DNA from: Paraglaciecola sp. L3A3
GTDB taxonomy: Bacteria > Pseudomonadota > Gammaproteobacteria > Enterobacterales > Alteromonadaceae
Assembly: GCF_009796765.1 (NCBI RefSeq)
Contig: NZ_CP047023.1
Coordinates: forward strand, 3,455,501-3,519,500
Direction: 5' to 3'
Length of the DNA: 64,000 bases
The notes under the pieces were generated by a model that was given only the letters and a program-made list of their open reading frames with translations, ran no database searches and had not been told where the DNA came from. Positions 52,995 through 62,815 of this stretch are shown here, piece after piece (within the stretch, counting starts at the first letter, position 1; every line of letters starts with the position of its first letter). The translations under genes were made by a program, and so were the position numbers.

Positions 52995-53135
52995 AAGCAG
53001 TGAATAGGAGATAGTGAATAGATAACATTCTGTTCAAGGCTATCGCTAATCTCAAAGCCAGAAAAACTATCTGCTACCCCCTATTTACTAGCTACTGCTA
53101 CTCGTAACTCTAATCTCGCGACTCGCCACTCACTT

Positions 53136-54836
53136 TTATTTATGCCCCATCAAATGATCCAATTCTGCATATAAATCTAGATTATTGTTTTTCTGCTCAA
53201 ACAGCAAAACTTCAACCCCATTGGCAGGTACCGTCACTTCTATCAAGCCTGTTTTAACCTGATATGTATTGTTATTGAGTTGGCTTTGCCATTGACCATT
53301 AGAAAGGTATTTATCTACTTTAATAGTTTTCGCTGTAGCTGATTTATTTAATAACACTAATGCAGTTTGGGTTGCTTGTTTATCTTCTAACACCCGTAAA
53401 AAACTGGCGGTATCTTGGGTGAAATCTAGGTTAACTTGTAATCCCCTTTGTAAAGCAGGAGTCTGTTGCCTAACAAGGTTAATACGTTTTAAGTTTTGAT
53501 AAATTAGGTGCTGAGGTGCTGTATCAACACGTTCTTGACCATAATAGTTACGATTACCTTCATGTTCTTTTAAGCCTGCCATAAAACCAATTTCTGAGCC
53601 GTAATACACCACAGGAATGCCACGGGCAGTAAACAACCAGTTGTTGGCATTGATAAAACCTTTATCGTCAGTATTCATCCTCGCCATATCGTGATTATCA
53701 TAAAAGGTCATCAGTTCATAAGGATTATGATAAGGCCCATGGGTTAAGTGCAGGTATGACTGAACATCGGCATAACTGGCATCTTTGTTTTCAAACACAC
53801 TGGTAATCGCTCTTTGCCCGGGAAAATCCAACACACTAATCGCACCATTTTTAGGTAAGGTATGTTGTGCAACTTTAGTGGCTTCGTACTCAAAGCTTTC
53901 ACCAAACATAAAAAAATCTGGATGTTTTGCTCTGATACGGTCACTAAATTGTTTCCATAAATGATGAGGCATATGTCTAATTGTATCGATTCTAAAAGCT
54001 TCTGCGCCCTGCTCGATCCAATATAAATAAGCATCTACAAAATAATTCAACACAGCTGGGTTATCTGCATTCATATCAGATAATTCCGCCAAATCAGGTT
54101 TGTTATAAAAAAAGCTGTGTAATGGATTATTGGGATCTAACTCAGTGGGATGAATATTTTGGTGATCGGCAACTAAAACGCCATCTTGGTCATAAATTTC
54201 ACCGAACTTAGGCAAGTCAAGATCCATGGTATAAGACGGTGAGCCATGATTTAGCACTATATCCATAACAGGCATCACACCTTTACTTTTAAGGGCTTGA
54301 TTCAATTGTTTATAGTGTAACCCTGGAGAGAATAAATGCTCATCTTCGACAAAAAAATTCACTCCCCAATAACCATGGTAACCCGTTTTACCGCCATCTT
54401 TAAACTGACCAGCAAACTCAATTTGTTGACCTCCATTAAAAGGCAAATCAGGATTATCAACAATAGGCGTGATCCATAAAGCACTGAAACCCATGTCAGT
54501 AATATAATCAATGTTGTCTACAATGCCTTTAAAATCTCCTCCAAGATATCCAACATTGGCATTGTGTTGACCATTTGGATTAACTAATTGACGATTAAAA
54601 GTAGGCGTTTGACCACCTTGCTCAGGGTAATTATTAGTAGAGTCGCCATCAACAAATCTGTCTGTCATTAAAAAATACACTGACTCTTTGGCAAACTTAT
54701 CTTGGGTTCCGTAATACTCTGCGGTGGACTTTGTGATTGTATTTTGTGCAGTTGATTGGCAAGCAGATAACACACAAATGCAGGCTACACTTAAGGACAT
54801 GGTTTTTAAGGTTTGTATAGCTTGTAAATTTTTCAT
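53136..54836 (-). CDS. Alpha-amylase family lipoprotein (GH13)
   Basis: A lipoprotein signal (SVACICVLSACQS) leads to a GH13 (beta/alpha)8 barrel of 566 residues. Catalytic motifs are AFRIDTIRHM (Asp nucleophile), MFGESFEYE (Glu acid) and FYDNHDMARM (Asp). Substrate region IVLNHGSPSYTMD is also visible. The enzyme cuts starch or maltodextrins outside the cytoplasm. The SLC45-like transporter gene lies 12 bp upstream on the same strand, so both form one operon under the divergent promoter. Confidence 0.92.
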   Translation of the reverse strand: MKNLQAIQTLKTMSLSVACICVLSACQSTAQNTITKSTAEYYGTQDKFAKESVYFLMTDRFVDGDSTNNYPEQGGQTPTFNRQLVNPNGQHNANVGYLGGDFKGIVDNIDYITDMGFSALWITPIVDNPDLPFNGGQQIEFAGQFKDGGKTGYHGYWGVNFFVEDEHLFSPGLHYKQLNQALKSKGVMPVMDIVLNHGSPSYTMDLDLPKFGEIYDQDGVLVADHQNIHPTELDPNNPLHSFFYNKPDLAELSDMNADNPAVLNYFVDAYLYWIEQGAEAFRIDTIRHMPHHLWKQFSDRIRAKHPDFFMFGESFEYEATKVAQHTLPKNGAISVLDFPGQRAITSVFENKDASYADVQSYLHLTHGPYHNPYELMTFYDNHDMARMNTDDKGFINANNWLFTARGIPVVYYGSEIGFMAGLKEHEGNRNYYGQERVDTAPQHLIYQNLKRINLVRQQTPALQRGLQVNLDFTQDTASFLRVLEDKQATQTALVLLNKSATAKTIKVDKYLSNGQWQSQLNNNTYQVKTGLIEVTVPANGVEVLLFEQKNNNLDLYAELDHLMGHK

Positions 54837-54848
54837 AAATAGTTCCTA

Positions 54849-56336
54849 TTAAGCCGCTTGAATTCGGGTTTTTAAAGTAAATAGACCGGCCATAGCCAGA
54901 CTGACAGCACCGATATAAAAAGCGTAAATAGGCGGAGCATCGAATAGATTTAATATTAGCCCTAATAAACTTGCGGCTAATATTTGTGGAATAACAATAA
55001 AGAAATTAAATATGCCCATAAACACGCCCATTTTATGACTAGGTAAACTGTTAGATAACATGGCATACGGCAAAGACAAAATAGAAGCCCAGGCAAATCC
55101 CACTCCTACCATAGACAATAATAATAAGTCAGGATCAGCGATAAAATTAAAACTTAAAAAACCAATAGCACCTAATCCTAAGTTAATCGTATGAGCCATA
55201 CGTATACCAAAAACTTGTACCATTTTAGGAATGAAAATCGCGGCAATCGCAGCAAAACCATTGTAAGCAGCAAACAATACCCCAACCCAATCAGCGCCCT
55301 GATTATAAGCAGCATCATTAGCTTCTAAACTACCAAAATGAAAACGTGTCACCGCTGATGTGGTGTATATCCACATAGCAAATAAGGCAAACCAACTAAA
55401 AAACTGTACTAAGGCAAGCTGTTTCATTGTGCCTGGCATATTCAATAAGTCATGCATCACAATAGCAAAACCATTTTGATGTTTGCCGTTACTAATCAGT
55501 TGTTTAGCCACAATAAAACAGATACCAATAAAGACTAAACCAAAAGACAATATATAAAGTTGTTTTTCCCAATCGGCTAAATAAATAACGGCACTAAACA
55601 CTAGACCAATAACTAAATAGGCAACAGAAGGAATCGCAAATTTAGTCTGCTCTAAAATGACAATGCCCTGTTGTTGTGATTGATTTTTATCAAAGCTAGC
55701 TAGCTCTTCTGGCGAATACTCTTTACTACTAAAGGTTGTCCAACCCACAGCGGCGAGTAACACTAAAGCTCCCCAGTAAAATGCATATTTAACTGAATCT
55801 GCTATTTCGCCAATGGGCGCTTCATTACTCACGCCAAACCAGTTAGTCATCATCCAAGGTAAGGCTGACGCAACAACCGCACCAATACCTATAAATAAAC
55901 TTTGAGTGGCATAACCTAAAGGACGTTGTTTTTCATTTAAATTGTCACCCACAAAGGCTCTAAAAGGTTCCATGGAGATATTTATTGAGGCATCTAAAAT
56001 CCACAACATACCAGCGGCAATCCACAAGGTTGGAGAGTTGGGCATAAACACTAGAGAAATTGACGCCAGCACAGCACCAATTAAAAAGAAGGGCCTTCTG
56101 CGGCCTAACCGCCCCCAAGTATTGTCACTCATATAACCGATGATGGGCTGCACGATTAAACCGGTCACAGGCGCAGCGATCCACAATAATGGAATATCAT
56201 CAATTTCTGCGCCTAAAGATTCGAAAATTCGACTGACGTTGGCATTTTGTAAAGCGAAACCAAATTGAATCCCTAAAAATCCAAAACACATGTTCCAGAT
56301 TTGCCAAAAAGATAGCTGCGGTTTTTCGTTCATCAA
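54849..56336 (-). CDS. MFS sugar transporter, SLC45/GPH type (maltose-like)
   Basis: The 495-residue protein has 12 predicted spans and the motif WGRLGRRRPFFLIGA after spans 2-3, a signature of SLC45-like disaccharide/proton symporters found beside amylase genes in marine bacteria. The N-terminus LSFWQIWNMCFGFLGIQFGF is typical. It would import maltose or short maltodextrins made by the neighbouring amylase. First gene of its operon. Confidence 0.9.
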   Translation of the reverse strand: MMNEKPQLSFWQIWNMCFGFLGIQFGFALQNANVSRIFESLGAEIDDIPLLWIAAPVTGLIVQPIIGYMSDNTWGRLGRRRPFFLIGAVLASISLVFMPNSPTLWIAAGMLWILDASINISMEPFRAFVGDNLNEKQRPLGYATQSLFIGIGAVVASALPWMMTNWFGVSNEAPIGEIADSVKYAFYWGALVLLAAVGWTTFSSKEYSPEELASFDKNQSQQQGIVILEQTKFAIPSVAYLVIGLVFSAVIYLADWEKQLYILSFGLVFIGICFIVAKQLISNGKHQNGFAIVMHDLLNMPGTMKQLALVQFFSWFALFAMWIYTTSAVTRFHFGSLEANDAAYNQGADWVGVLFAAYNGFAAIAAIFIPKMVQVFGIRMAHTINLGLGAIGFLSFNFIADPDLLLLSMVGVGFAWASILSLPYAMLSNSLPSHKMGVFMGIFNFFIVIPQILAASLLGLILNLFDAPPIYAFYIGAVSLAMAGLFTLKTRIQAA

Positions 56337-56476
56337 ATTTTCTCTATTTTGATAATAAAAGTTAAATCATTAACATTCATTTATGTGTAATAAGTTTCAC
56401 CAAAGATATAAAAAGTGCTAGGTGATACTAGGATGGCAGTCAATATATATCTGCGGCTGACCTATTTACAAACTTA

Positions 56477-56490
56477 TGCATACGTATTCA
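56477..56490. promoter_or_regulatory. Candidate LacI-type operator 1
   Basis: TGCATAC-GTATTCA is a near-perfect palindrome with a central CG, typical for LacI-family sites; only one position pair is broken. Confidence 0.55.
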
Positions 56491-56607
56491 ACATGTAGCT
56501 GTAACACACTATTAACCTAAACATTACACTCGGATACATACTTAAGCTATTGATAATAATTAACTTTTCATATTAAATATTAAAAATTACAAGCTAAAAC
56601 ATGAAAA

Positions 56608-56621
56608 TGCATACGATTGCA
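56608..56621. promoter_or_regulatory. Candidate LacI-type operator 2
   Basis: TGCATAC-GATTGCA shares the TGCA ends and central CG with operator 1, lies 131 bp from it centre to centre, and is 74 bp before the glucosidase start. Confidence 0.55.
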
Positions 56622-56694
56622 GGTAATTGAATGTTACCGCTAGTATCCTCTACTCTAGAGACAATTCAGCAAACTCTCATTATTAAGGTTACAT

Positions 56695-58311
56695 ATGAGT
56701 GAACTCCCTTGGTGGAAAGGCGCAGTAATTTATCAAATTTATCCGCGCTCTTTCTTCGATAGCAATCATGATGGCGTAGGTGACTTAGCGGGCATTACGC
56801 AAAAACTGCCTTATGTGGCAAGCTTGGGCGTAGATGCAATTTGGATATCGCCTTTTTTCAAATCCCCCATGAAAGACTTTGGCTACGATATCAGTGACTA
56901 CCAAGCAGTCGATCCTCTGTTTGGTAATATGCAAGACTTTGATCTTTTATTAGAAAAAGCCCATGAATTAGGCTTAAAAGTTATGATAGACCAAGTGCTC
57001 AGCCACACTTCTGATCAACATGCCTGGTTTCATCAAAGTCGCCAAAACAAAACCAATGACAAAGCCGATTGGTATGTTTGGGCCGATGCAAAAATAGACG
57101 GCACCCCACCCAATAATTGGTTATCTATATTTGGCGGAATGGGCTGGCAATGGGATTCGAGACGTCAGCAGTATTATTTACACAATTTTTTAAGCTCACA
57201 GCCCGATCTCAATTTTTATAATCCAGACGTACAAAAAGCGGTGTTAGACAACATTGAGTATTGGTTGAAAAAAGGAGTAGATGGCTTAAGGTTAGACGCG
57301 ATTACTTTTTGTTTTAATGATCAAAAGTTAAGAGATAATCCAGCCAAACCAATTAACGAACGCAATGGCAGAGGCTTTTCTGAAGATAACCCATACGCTT
57401 ATCAATATCATTATTACAATAATGATCAACCTGAAACCTTAGATTTTATGTTACAGATCAGAGCGCTACTTGATCGATATCCTGACACCGCAGCTTTAGG
57501 CGAAATTAGCTCAGAAGATTCCATTAAATCAATGGCTGAATACACTCAAGGCAAACGGCTACAAATGGCTTATAGTTTTGAGTTGTTGACTGAAGACTTT
57601 AATGTTGAACATATCACTGCCACTGTTCAACAACTTGAAAGCCAGCTTACTGACGGTTGGCCATGTTGGGCTATTAGTAATCATGATGTTGCCCGTGTTG
57701 TTTCTCGTTGGGGCAAAGATCATGCACAATCGAAGCAATTAGCTAAAATGTTTACCGCTTTAGTCACTAGTTTACGTGGCAGTGTATGTAGTTATCAAGG
57801 TGAAGAATTAGGCTTAGAAGAAGCCGAAGTGCAATTTGATGAACTACAAGATCCTTTCGGAATAGAATTTTGGCCAACCTTCAAAGGCAGAGATGGCTGC
57901 CGTACACCTATGCCTTGGAATGAGTCAAAGGAACATGCGGGATTTAGTCAAAACAAACCTTGGTTGCCAGTCACAAAATCACATCAAGCATTATCTGTAG
58001 ATGTGCAAATAAACGATCCAACTTCTAGTTTGGTGTTTTATCAAAACTGGCTGAAGTGGCGTGCACAACAAGACATTTTAAAGCAAGGTGAAATAGAGTT
58101 TGTCGATTTACACTCAGAGGTATTGTGTTTTTATCGTAAACATCTGAATCAAACTTGGTTGATGTGTTTTAACTTATCGGCTAAAGAGACAGTGCTTGTT
58201 TTGCCAGATGATAGCCAACAAATACAGCTAGAGTTTGATATTCAACAAGGGCAACAATCAGAAAAAACACTTAAATTACCAGCTCACGGTATCTATTTAG
58301 GCGCAAGTTAA
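56695..58311 (+). CDS. Cytoplasmic alpha-glucosidase (GH13)
   Basis: The 538-residue product has no signal peptide. The start is normal for bacterial GH13 alpha-glucosidases (WWKGAVIYQIYPRSFFDSNH). Catalytic residues sit in GLRLDAITF (Asp), ALGEISSED (Glu) and ISNHDVARV (Asp). The calcium-like loop DSNHDGVGDL is also seen. It would release glucose from maltose and short maltodextrins in the cytoplasm. Divergent from the transporter-amylase operon. Confidence 0.92.
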   Translation: MSELPWWKGAVIYQIYPRSFFDSNHDGVGDLAGITQKLPYVASLGVDAIWISPFFKSPMKDFGYDISDYQAVDPLFGNMQDFDLLLEKAHELGLKVMIDQVLSHTSDQHAWFHQSRQNKTNDKADWYVWADAKIDGTPPNNWLSIFGGMGWQWDSRRQQYYLHNFLSSQPDLNFYNPDVQKAVLDNIEYWLKKGVDGLRLDAITFCFNDQKLRDNPAKPINERNGRGFSEDNPYAYQYHYYNNDQPETLDFMLQIRALLDRYPDTAALGEISSEDSIKSMAEYTQGKRLQMAYSFELLTEDFNVEHITATVQQLESQLTDGWPCWAISNHDVARVVSRWGKDHAQSKQLAKMFTALVTSLRGSVCSYQGEELGLEEAEVQFDELQDPFGIEFWPTFKGRDGCRTPMPWNESKEHAGFSQNKPWLPVTKSHQALSVDVQINDPTSSLVFYQNWLKWRAQQDILKQGEIEFVDLHSEVLCFYRKHLNQTWLMCFNLSAKETVLVLPDDSQQIQLEFDIQQGQQSEKTLKLPAHGIYLGAS

Positions 58312-58668
58312 GCGCCTAATTAACTGCCGATTATGTTCACCAAATATAATAGGCAGTCCCTGTTAAAAACAATCATATTTCTTGCCTATAAAGTCGAACT
58401 AAAATTATCACGCCCACAAAACTCACCCATTATAAATTAAGTGCTCGAAGTCTAAAAAATAAGTTGCGCTATGAATGTCACATGAACCTTAAGGCAAATA
58501 ATAAACTTCTAACCGCCTCTATTTGCAGACAATCAATCAAATCTTCGATAAGTGTAGTTTTAAATTTGAAAACACAGTGTAACAAGAAATTTTTCGCAGC
58601 ATTTTATCTTTTAGATAAAAACATCGTAGAACTTTCAATTACTTGGTATATTGCGCGGCAATTAATGA
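58312..58668. other. Gene-free stretch before the cobalamin riboswitch
   Basis: An open frame at 58464-58715 has no ribosome site and runs into the riboswitch, so it is not treated as a gene. An ACTGCC / GGCAGT pair (58322-58355) may be a weak terminator for the glucosidase gene. Confidence 0.45.
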
Positions 58669-58837
58669 GGTTTTATGTTTTGACCTGTCTTATTAGATTA
58701 GCGAACATAAATTAATTGGGAATCTGGTCGCGCTATTAAATACTAAAAAGTGCTATTCCAGAACTGTACCCGCAACTGTGATGTTTAATTCAGTCGTTTT
58801 AACGACAGGCCGAACTAAACTAAGTCAGATACCAGCC
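58669..58837 (+). promoter_or_regulatory. Cobalamin (B12) riboswitch
   Basis: The conserved elements appear in order: TTGGGAATCTGGT (58716-58728), CCAGAAC, CCCGCAACTGTGA (58769-58781) and the B12 box AAGTCAGATACCAGCC (58822-58837). Downstream lies an intrinsic terminator and then the btuDC-cob operon, so adenosylcobalamin is predicted to reduce expression. The 5' limit is approximate. Confidence 0.93.
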
Positions 58838-58906
58838 TCTAAGATGGATATTGCAATCCAAACCTTTTTAATTTCGCGCGGGAATACGCGGATACATAAT
58901 CATTCT

Positions 58907-58927
58907 ATAGGCTATGGCCTATTTTTT
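58907..58927 (+). terminator. Riboswitch expression-platform terminator
   Basis: ATAGGC / GCCTAT with loop TATG is followed by five further T. It lies 70 bp after the B12 box and 87 bp before btuD, which points to transcriptional control. Confidence 0.8.
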
Positions 58928-59013
58928 ATGTACCCCTTCCTGCCATTTAAACGTTGATACTTTTATTTTTATTATGTGGCGCAGTACCTTTATTCATTGG
59001 TTAAACAACTGAT

Positions 59014-59838
59014 ATGACTCAGTTAATCACCCAAAAATTAAGTCTAAAAATTGGCCAAAAGTCGATTTTACAAGACATCAATCTGCAGTTAAATTCTGGG
59101 CAGGTGATGGGCGTGCTTGGACCAAACGGTGCAGGTAAAACCAGTTTATTAAAAATGTTATCAGGGCAAACCGATAGCCAAGGTTGTGTCAGTTGGCAAA
59201 ATAAAAAACTAAATACTTATCAGCCATTAGAACTCGCCCAACAAATTGCTGTGGTCAATCAACTCAACGAGAGTGTGTTTTCTCTTAACTTGCAGCAAAT
59301 TGTACGTATGGGTTTGTTACCCCACAAATCTTTGTTATCTAGGCAAACCCCCAAAGACGACCAACATATTGCCGACGCAATTGCCCGAGTGGGGCTTGCT
59401 GACAAAACCTATCAAACATTTAATTCCCTGTCTGGTGGCGAACAACAACGGGGTTTAATTGCCCGAGCGTTAGTGCAAAGAGCGGCGTTTATTGTGCTTG
59501 ATGAACCCGTCAATCATTTAGATATTTATTATCAGCATCAAGTACTTAACTTGCTTCGTTCACTCGCTCATCAATTTAATATTACGGTTGTAATGAGTTT
59601 GCATGAGCTGAATTTAGCCGCCAATTATTGTGATCATTTATGCCTGCTAAATGACGGTAAAATGGTTGCCCAAGGCACACCAGAACAAGTACTTAAAGCT
59701 GATCGCTTAGAGCAAGTATTTCGTATTCCTTGCGAAATTAAACACAGTACGGCTGGAACACCAGGCTCACTGCGCATTGATTTTTTTCCTCCGCAAAGTG
59801 CTAATCAGCACGATGACCCGTTTGGCAGTAATCAATAA
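59014..59838 (+). CDS. btuD: ABC transporter ATP-binding protein, cobalamin/corrinoid type
   Basis: The 274-residue ATPase has Walker A GPNGAGKTS, signature LSGGEQQRGLIARAL and Walker B FIVLDEPVNHLD, in the form of BtuD/FecE/HmuV ATPases. It powers the membrane permease whose ATG overlaps its stop by one base. The B12 riboswitch upstream and cob genes downstream specify corrinoid uptake. No binding protein BtuF or receptor BtuB is in view. Confidence 0.9.
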   Translation: MTQLITQKLSLKIGQKSILQDINLQLNSGQVMGVLGPNGAGKTSLLKMLSGQTDSQGCVSWQNKKLNTYQPLELAQQIAVVNQLNESVFSLNLQQIVRMGLLPHKSLLSRQTPKDDQHIADAIARVGLADKTYQTFNSLSGGEQQRGLIARALVQRAAFIVLDEPVNHLDIYYQHQVLNLLRSLAHQFNITVVMSLHELNLAANYCDHLCLLNDGKMVAQGTPEQVLKADRLEQVFRIPCEIKHSTAGTPGSLRIDFFPPQSANQHDDPFGSNQ

Positions 59839-60875
59839 TGCGTAAACAATTAATCAATAAAAAATGGGCCATTTTAATCCTAGCAGCACTGCTCTCTCCA
59901 TTGGCTGCGCTGTTTTTTGGTGCCGCTGATTTTAATGCTAAAGAGCTATACCAGTGTGTATTTAGTGTCTGCGAAAAACCTGTTAACAATCTAATATTTT
60001 GGCAAATTCGTATGCCTAGAGTATTTGTGGGCTTTTTAGTGGGTGCTGGACTGGCCGTAGCAGGTGCCACTTTACAAAACATCACCCGTAATGGTTTGGC
60101 CGATCCCTATTTATTTGGTGTGGTATCTGGAGCAGGACTAGGTGCCAGTATTGCCACCTTATTATTTGATAGTCGTTTTGCCGAAAAAGTCGGCTTAATT
60201 AACTTATTTCCGGAGTTTTCTTTCACCCTTGCCCTGCCCTTTGCTGCGTTTTTAGGGGCTCTGTTTGCCGTATTCTTAGTACAAATTCTGGCTGCAAAAA
60301 CCTTCGGTAGTAAAACCGAACACATGTTGTTAGCAGGTGTGGCAGTGTCGTTTATGTTAAGTGCCATGAGCCACTTTTTATTGTTTTTAGCTGAGCCTTT
60401 TGCTGCCAGTAAAGTCATCTTTTGGCTGATGGGTAGCTTAGCCAGAGTTGAAGTTTGGTATGCCTGGGTAATATTACCCGTGGTTTTAGCCAGTGTGGTA
60501 TTGCTGCTTATTTATGGTAGGCACATGGACGCCTTATTGTTAGGTGATGAAAACGCCAAAACCTTAGGGGTACAAGTTACCCGTTTACGTATCATGTCAT
60601 TAGCTATTTGTGCCGCGCTAACCGCTTGTATTGTGGCTTATTGTGGTGGCATTGGTTTTGTCGGTTTAATGATCCCCCATATTGTGCGCTCTTGGTTAGG
60701 TGTCACCAGCCGAGTCGTCATTATTGGCAGTGTATTGTTAGGCGGTTGTTTTATGGTCTGGGTTGATGTAGTGGCAAGAGTCGCCCTAGCCGATCAAGAA
60801 ATTCCTATCGGTATTATCACCTCTGCTATTGGTAGCGTATTTTTCCTTATGGCCATGAGCCAAAAACAAAAATGA
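59838..60875 (+). CDS. btuC: ABC transporter permease, cobalamin/corrinoid type
   Basis: The 345-residue protein has about ten membrane helices and the FecCD/BtuC family motifs: RMPRVFVGFLVGAGLAVAGA near the N-terminus, ITRNGLADPYLFGVVSGAGL, LLLGDENAKTLGV and YCGGIGFVGLMIPHIVRSWL near the C-terminus. It forms the inner-membrane channel for vitamin B12. Start overlaps the btuD stop. Confidence 0.92.
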   Translation: MRKQLINKKWAILILAALLSPLAALFFGAADFNAKELYQCVFSVCEKPVNNLIFWQIRMPRVFVGFLVGAGLAVAGATLQNITRNGLADPYLFGVVSGAGLGASIATLLFDSRFAEKVGLINLFPEFSFTLALPFAAFLGALFAVFLVQILAAKTFGSKTEHMLLAGVAVSFMLSAMSHFLLFLAEPFAASKVIFWLMGSLARVEVWYAWVILPVVLASVVLLLIYGRHMDALLLGDENAKTLGVQVTRLRIMSLAICAALTACIVAYCGGIGFVGLMIPHIVRSWLGVTSRVVIIGSVLLGGCFMVWVDVVARVALADQEIPIGIITSAIGSVFFLMAMSQKQK

Positions 60876-60897
60876 TGACAAAGGGAAATCAATCATT

Positions 60898-61992
60898 ATG
60901 AGCAAAGCTAGAACCTCTATTTTTAACCCAGAGTATTGGCAAATTGCCCAACTCGATGAAAGTCTTTTGACTGCTATTCAACATAAAATTGACAACAAGA
61001 CCAAACCACTAGGGGCCTTGGGCCAGCTTGAAGATATTGCCGCTAATTTGGCTCTGGTACAAAGCCTACAAACAGGCCAGTTAACTGAGATACAAATAAG
61101 TCGACCTAGTATCCTTATTTTTGCTGCTGATCATGGCATTGCCCAGCATCCCATTAGTATTGCGCCAAGAGAAGTCACCACCCAAATGGTGTTAAATTTT
61201 ATCGCAGGCGGCGCGGCTATTAATTGTTTTTGTAATAGCTTAGATATTGATTTAACTGTGATTAATGCCGGTATGTTAGCGCCATTAGACATAACCAATG
61301 AACACTTTATTCAACAAGCTATTGGCCCGGGCACTGAAGATTTTTCAATTCAGCCAGCCATGAGCCAAACTCAAGTTGCACAAGCCTTAACCTTAGGCGC
61401 GCAAGCGGCAGAGCAACAGATACTAAAAGGTAGTAATGTTTTAGGTTTTGGCGAAATGGGTATAGGTAATACTGCAACCGCTGCAGCTTTATTAAGCGTG
61501 TTAACTGATTTACCTGCATTCGAAACAGCAGGCAAAGGTACGGGTATTAACGAACAACAAATGCAGCTAAAAATCGCATTAATTGATACTGCAATCAAAC
61601 GTGTTCAGGCCATTTATGGTCAACAGCCCCTTTCTGCTGAACAAGCTTTGCAAGAGGTGGGAGGTTTTGAAATTGCACAAATAGTCGGCGCTATGTTGGC
61701 CACGGCTAAAGCAGGCAAAACCATAGTAGTCGATGGGTTTATAGTTTCTGTAGCAGCATTACTCGCGGTACAAATAGCCCCTAAAGCACAACAATTTATG
61801 TTGTTCGCCCATTGTTCTGCCGAACAAGCTCATCAACTGGTTTTAGAAAAATTACAGGCCAAACCTTTGCTCAACTTAGGTTTGCGTTTAGGTGAAGGCA
61901 CAGGGGCGGCATTAGCTATCCCGTTAATCAAAGTGGCAGCAGAGTTCTACAATAATATGGCTACCTTCGAAAGTGCCCAAGTGATCATTTAA
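60898..61992 (+). CDS. cobT: Nicotinate-nucleotide-dimethylbenzimidazole phosphoribosyltransferase
   Basis: The 364-residue product shows the CobT pattern: DNKTKPLGALGQLEDIAANL, ILIFAADHGIAQHPIS, GEMGIGNTATAAALLSVL and LGLRLGEGTGAALAIPLI with the catalytic glutamate near residue 337. It makes alpha-ribazole phosphate from dimethylbenzimidazole and nicotinate mononucleotide for the lower ligand of cobalamin. It lies 22 bp after btuC. Confidence 0.95.
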   Translation: MSKARTSIFNPEYWQIAQLDESLLTAIQHKIDNKTKPLGALGQLEDIAANLALVQSLQTGQLTEIQISRPSILIFAADHGIAQHPISIAPREVTTQMVLNFIAGGAAINCFCNSLDIDLTVINAGMLAPLDITNEHFIQQAIGPGTEDFSIQPAMSQTQVAQALTLGAQAAEQQILKGSNVLGFGEMGIGNTATAAALLSVLTDLPAFETAGKGTGINEQQMQLKIALIDTAIKRVQAIYGQQPLSAEQALQEVGGFEIAQIVGAMLATAKAGKTIVVDGFIVSVAALLAVQIAPKAQQFMLFAHCSAEQAHQLVLEKLQAKPLLNLGLRLGEGTGAALAIPLIKVAAEFYNNMATFESAQVII

Positions 61993-62017
61993 TAACCCCC
62001 TTTATGAGCCATTAGCA

Positions 62018-62815
62018 GTGAAACAATACTTTTTATATCAACTTAATTTATTTTTACTGGCCTGCAGTTTTTTCACTCGCCTACCTATGGCCAGTAACAT
62101 TTGTTATAGCCCAAGTAAAATGCGCCGTTCCGGTCAGTATTTCCCATTGGTTGGTTGGTTATTAGCCTTAATCTTAAGTCTATTTTTTAGCTTACTTTTG
62201 CCAGTAATAGGCCTGTTACCTAGCATCTGTTTATTAATGGTTTTAAGCATACTCTTGACTGGTGCTCTACACGAAGATGGTTTAGCCGACACCAGCGACG
62301 GCATCTGGGGAGGACACACTACAGAGCGTAAACTAGAGATAATGAAAGACAGCCGAATTGGCACCTATGGCACCTGTGCTTTGGTTTTAGTGCTGTTAAC
62401 TAAGTTTGTCTTATTGTGGGAATTAGCTAAACACCAACAACTACTTTTAGCTTTATTTGTCGCCTATCCACTATCTAGAGCAGCGGCCATAAGCCTAGTG
62501 CAAGATATGTCATATGTATCCAATAGATTACCCACCAGTGGCAGTAAGAGTGAACCTTTGGCGAAACCGTTCAAAAGCAAAACTTTACTTTTTGTCTTAG
62601 CTAGCGGTTCATTGGCCACACTGGCTTTGCCCTTAATGACGATTATTTATTTAGTGTTAGCCTGTAGCCTACTTAGGTTTTGGCTAAAACATTGGCTAAA
62701 TAAACATATTGCAGGCTACACAGGGGACAGTTTAGGTGCGGCTCAGCAATTACAAGAGTTACTTATCTATCTGATATTACTGGCCAACCTACCGACACAA
62801 GGGCTAATCCAATGA
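62018..62815 (+). CDS. cobS: Adenosylcobinamide-GDP ribazoletransferase (cobalamin synthase)
   Basis: A GTG start at 62018 gives a 265-residue membrane protein with several hydrophobic spans. Motif GALHEDGLADTSDGIWGG is the metal-binding signature of CobS, followed by IMKDSRIGTYG. It joins adenosylcobinamide-GDP and alpha-ribazole to make adenosylcobalamin. Its stop overlaps the cobU start by 4 bp (ATGA). Confidence 0.95.
   Translation: MKQYFLYQLNLFLLACSFFTRLPMASNICYSPSKMRRSGQYFPLVGWLLALILSLFFSLLLPVIGLLPSICLLMVLSILLTGALHEDGLADTSDGIWGGHTTERKLEIMKDSRIGTYGTCALVLVLLTKFVLLWELAKHQQLLLALFVAYPLSRAAAISLVQDMSYVSNRLPTSGSKSEPLAKPFKSKTLLFVLASGSLATLALPLMTIIYLVLACSLLRFWLKHWLNKHIAGYTGDSLGAAQQLQELLIYLILLANLPTQGLIQ

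Larger units (their letters stand above)
56337..56694. promoter_or_regulatory. Divergent maltose-locus promoter region
   Basis: This 358-bp gap separates the transporter-amylase operon from the alpha-glucosidase gene. It contains two LacI-style palindromes, listed separately. No ORF is seen. Confidence 0.6.

Noticed and set aside
56382..56399. Possible CRP site TGTGTAATAAGTTTCACC
   Set aside because: The spacing between TGTG and TCAC is two bases too long for the consensus.
58464..58715. An 83-codon open frame before the cob operon
   Set aside because: It has no ribosome site or recognisable product and its end overlaps the cobalamin riboswitch, so it is chance reading of regulatory DNA.
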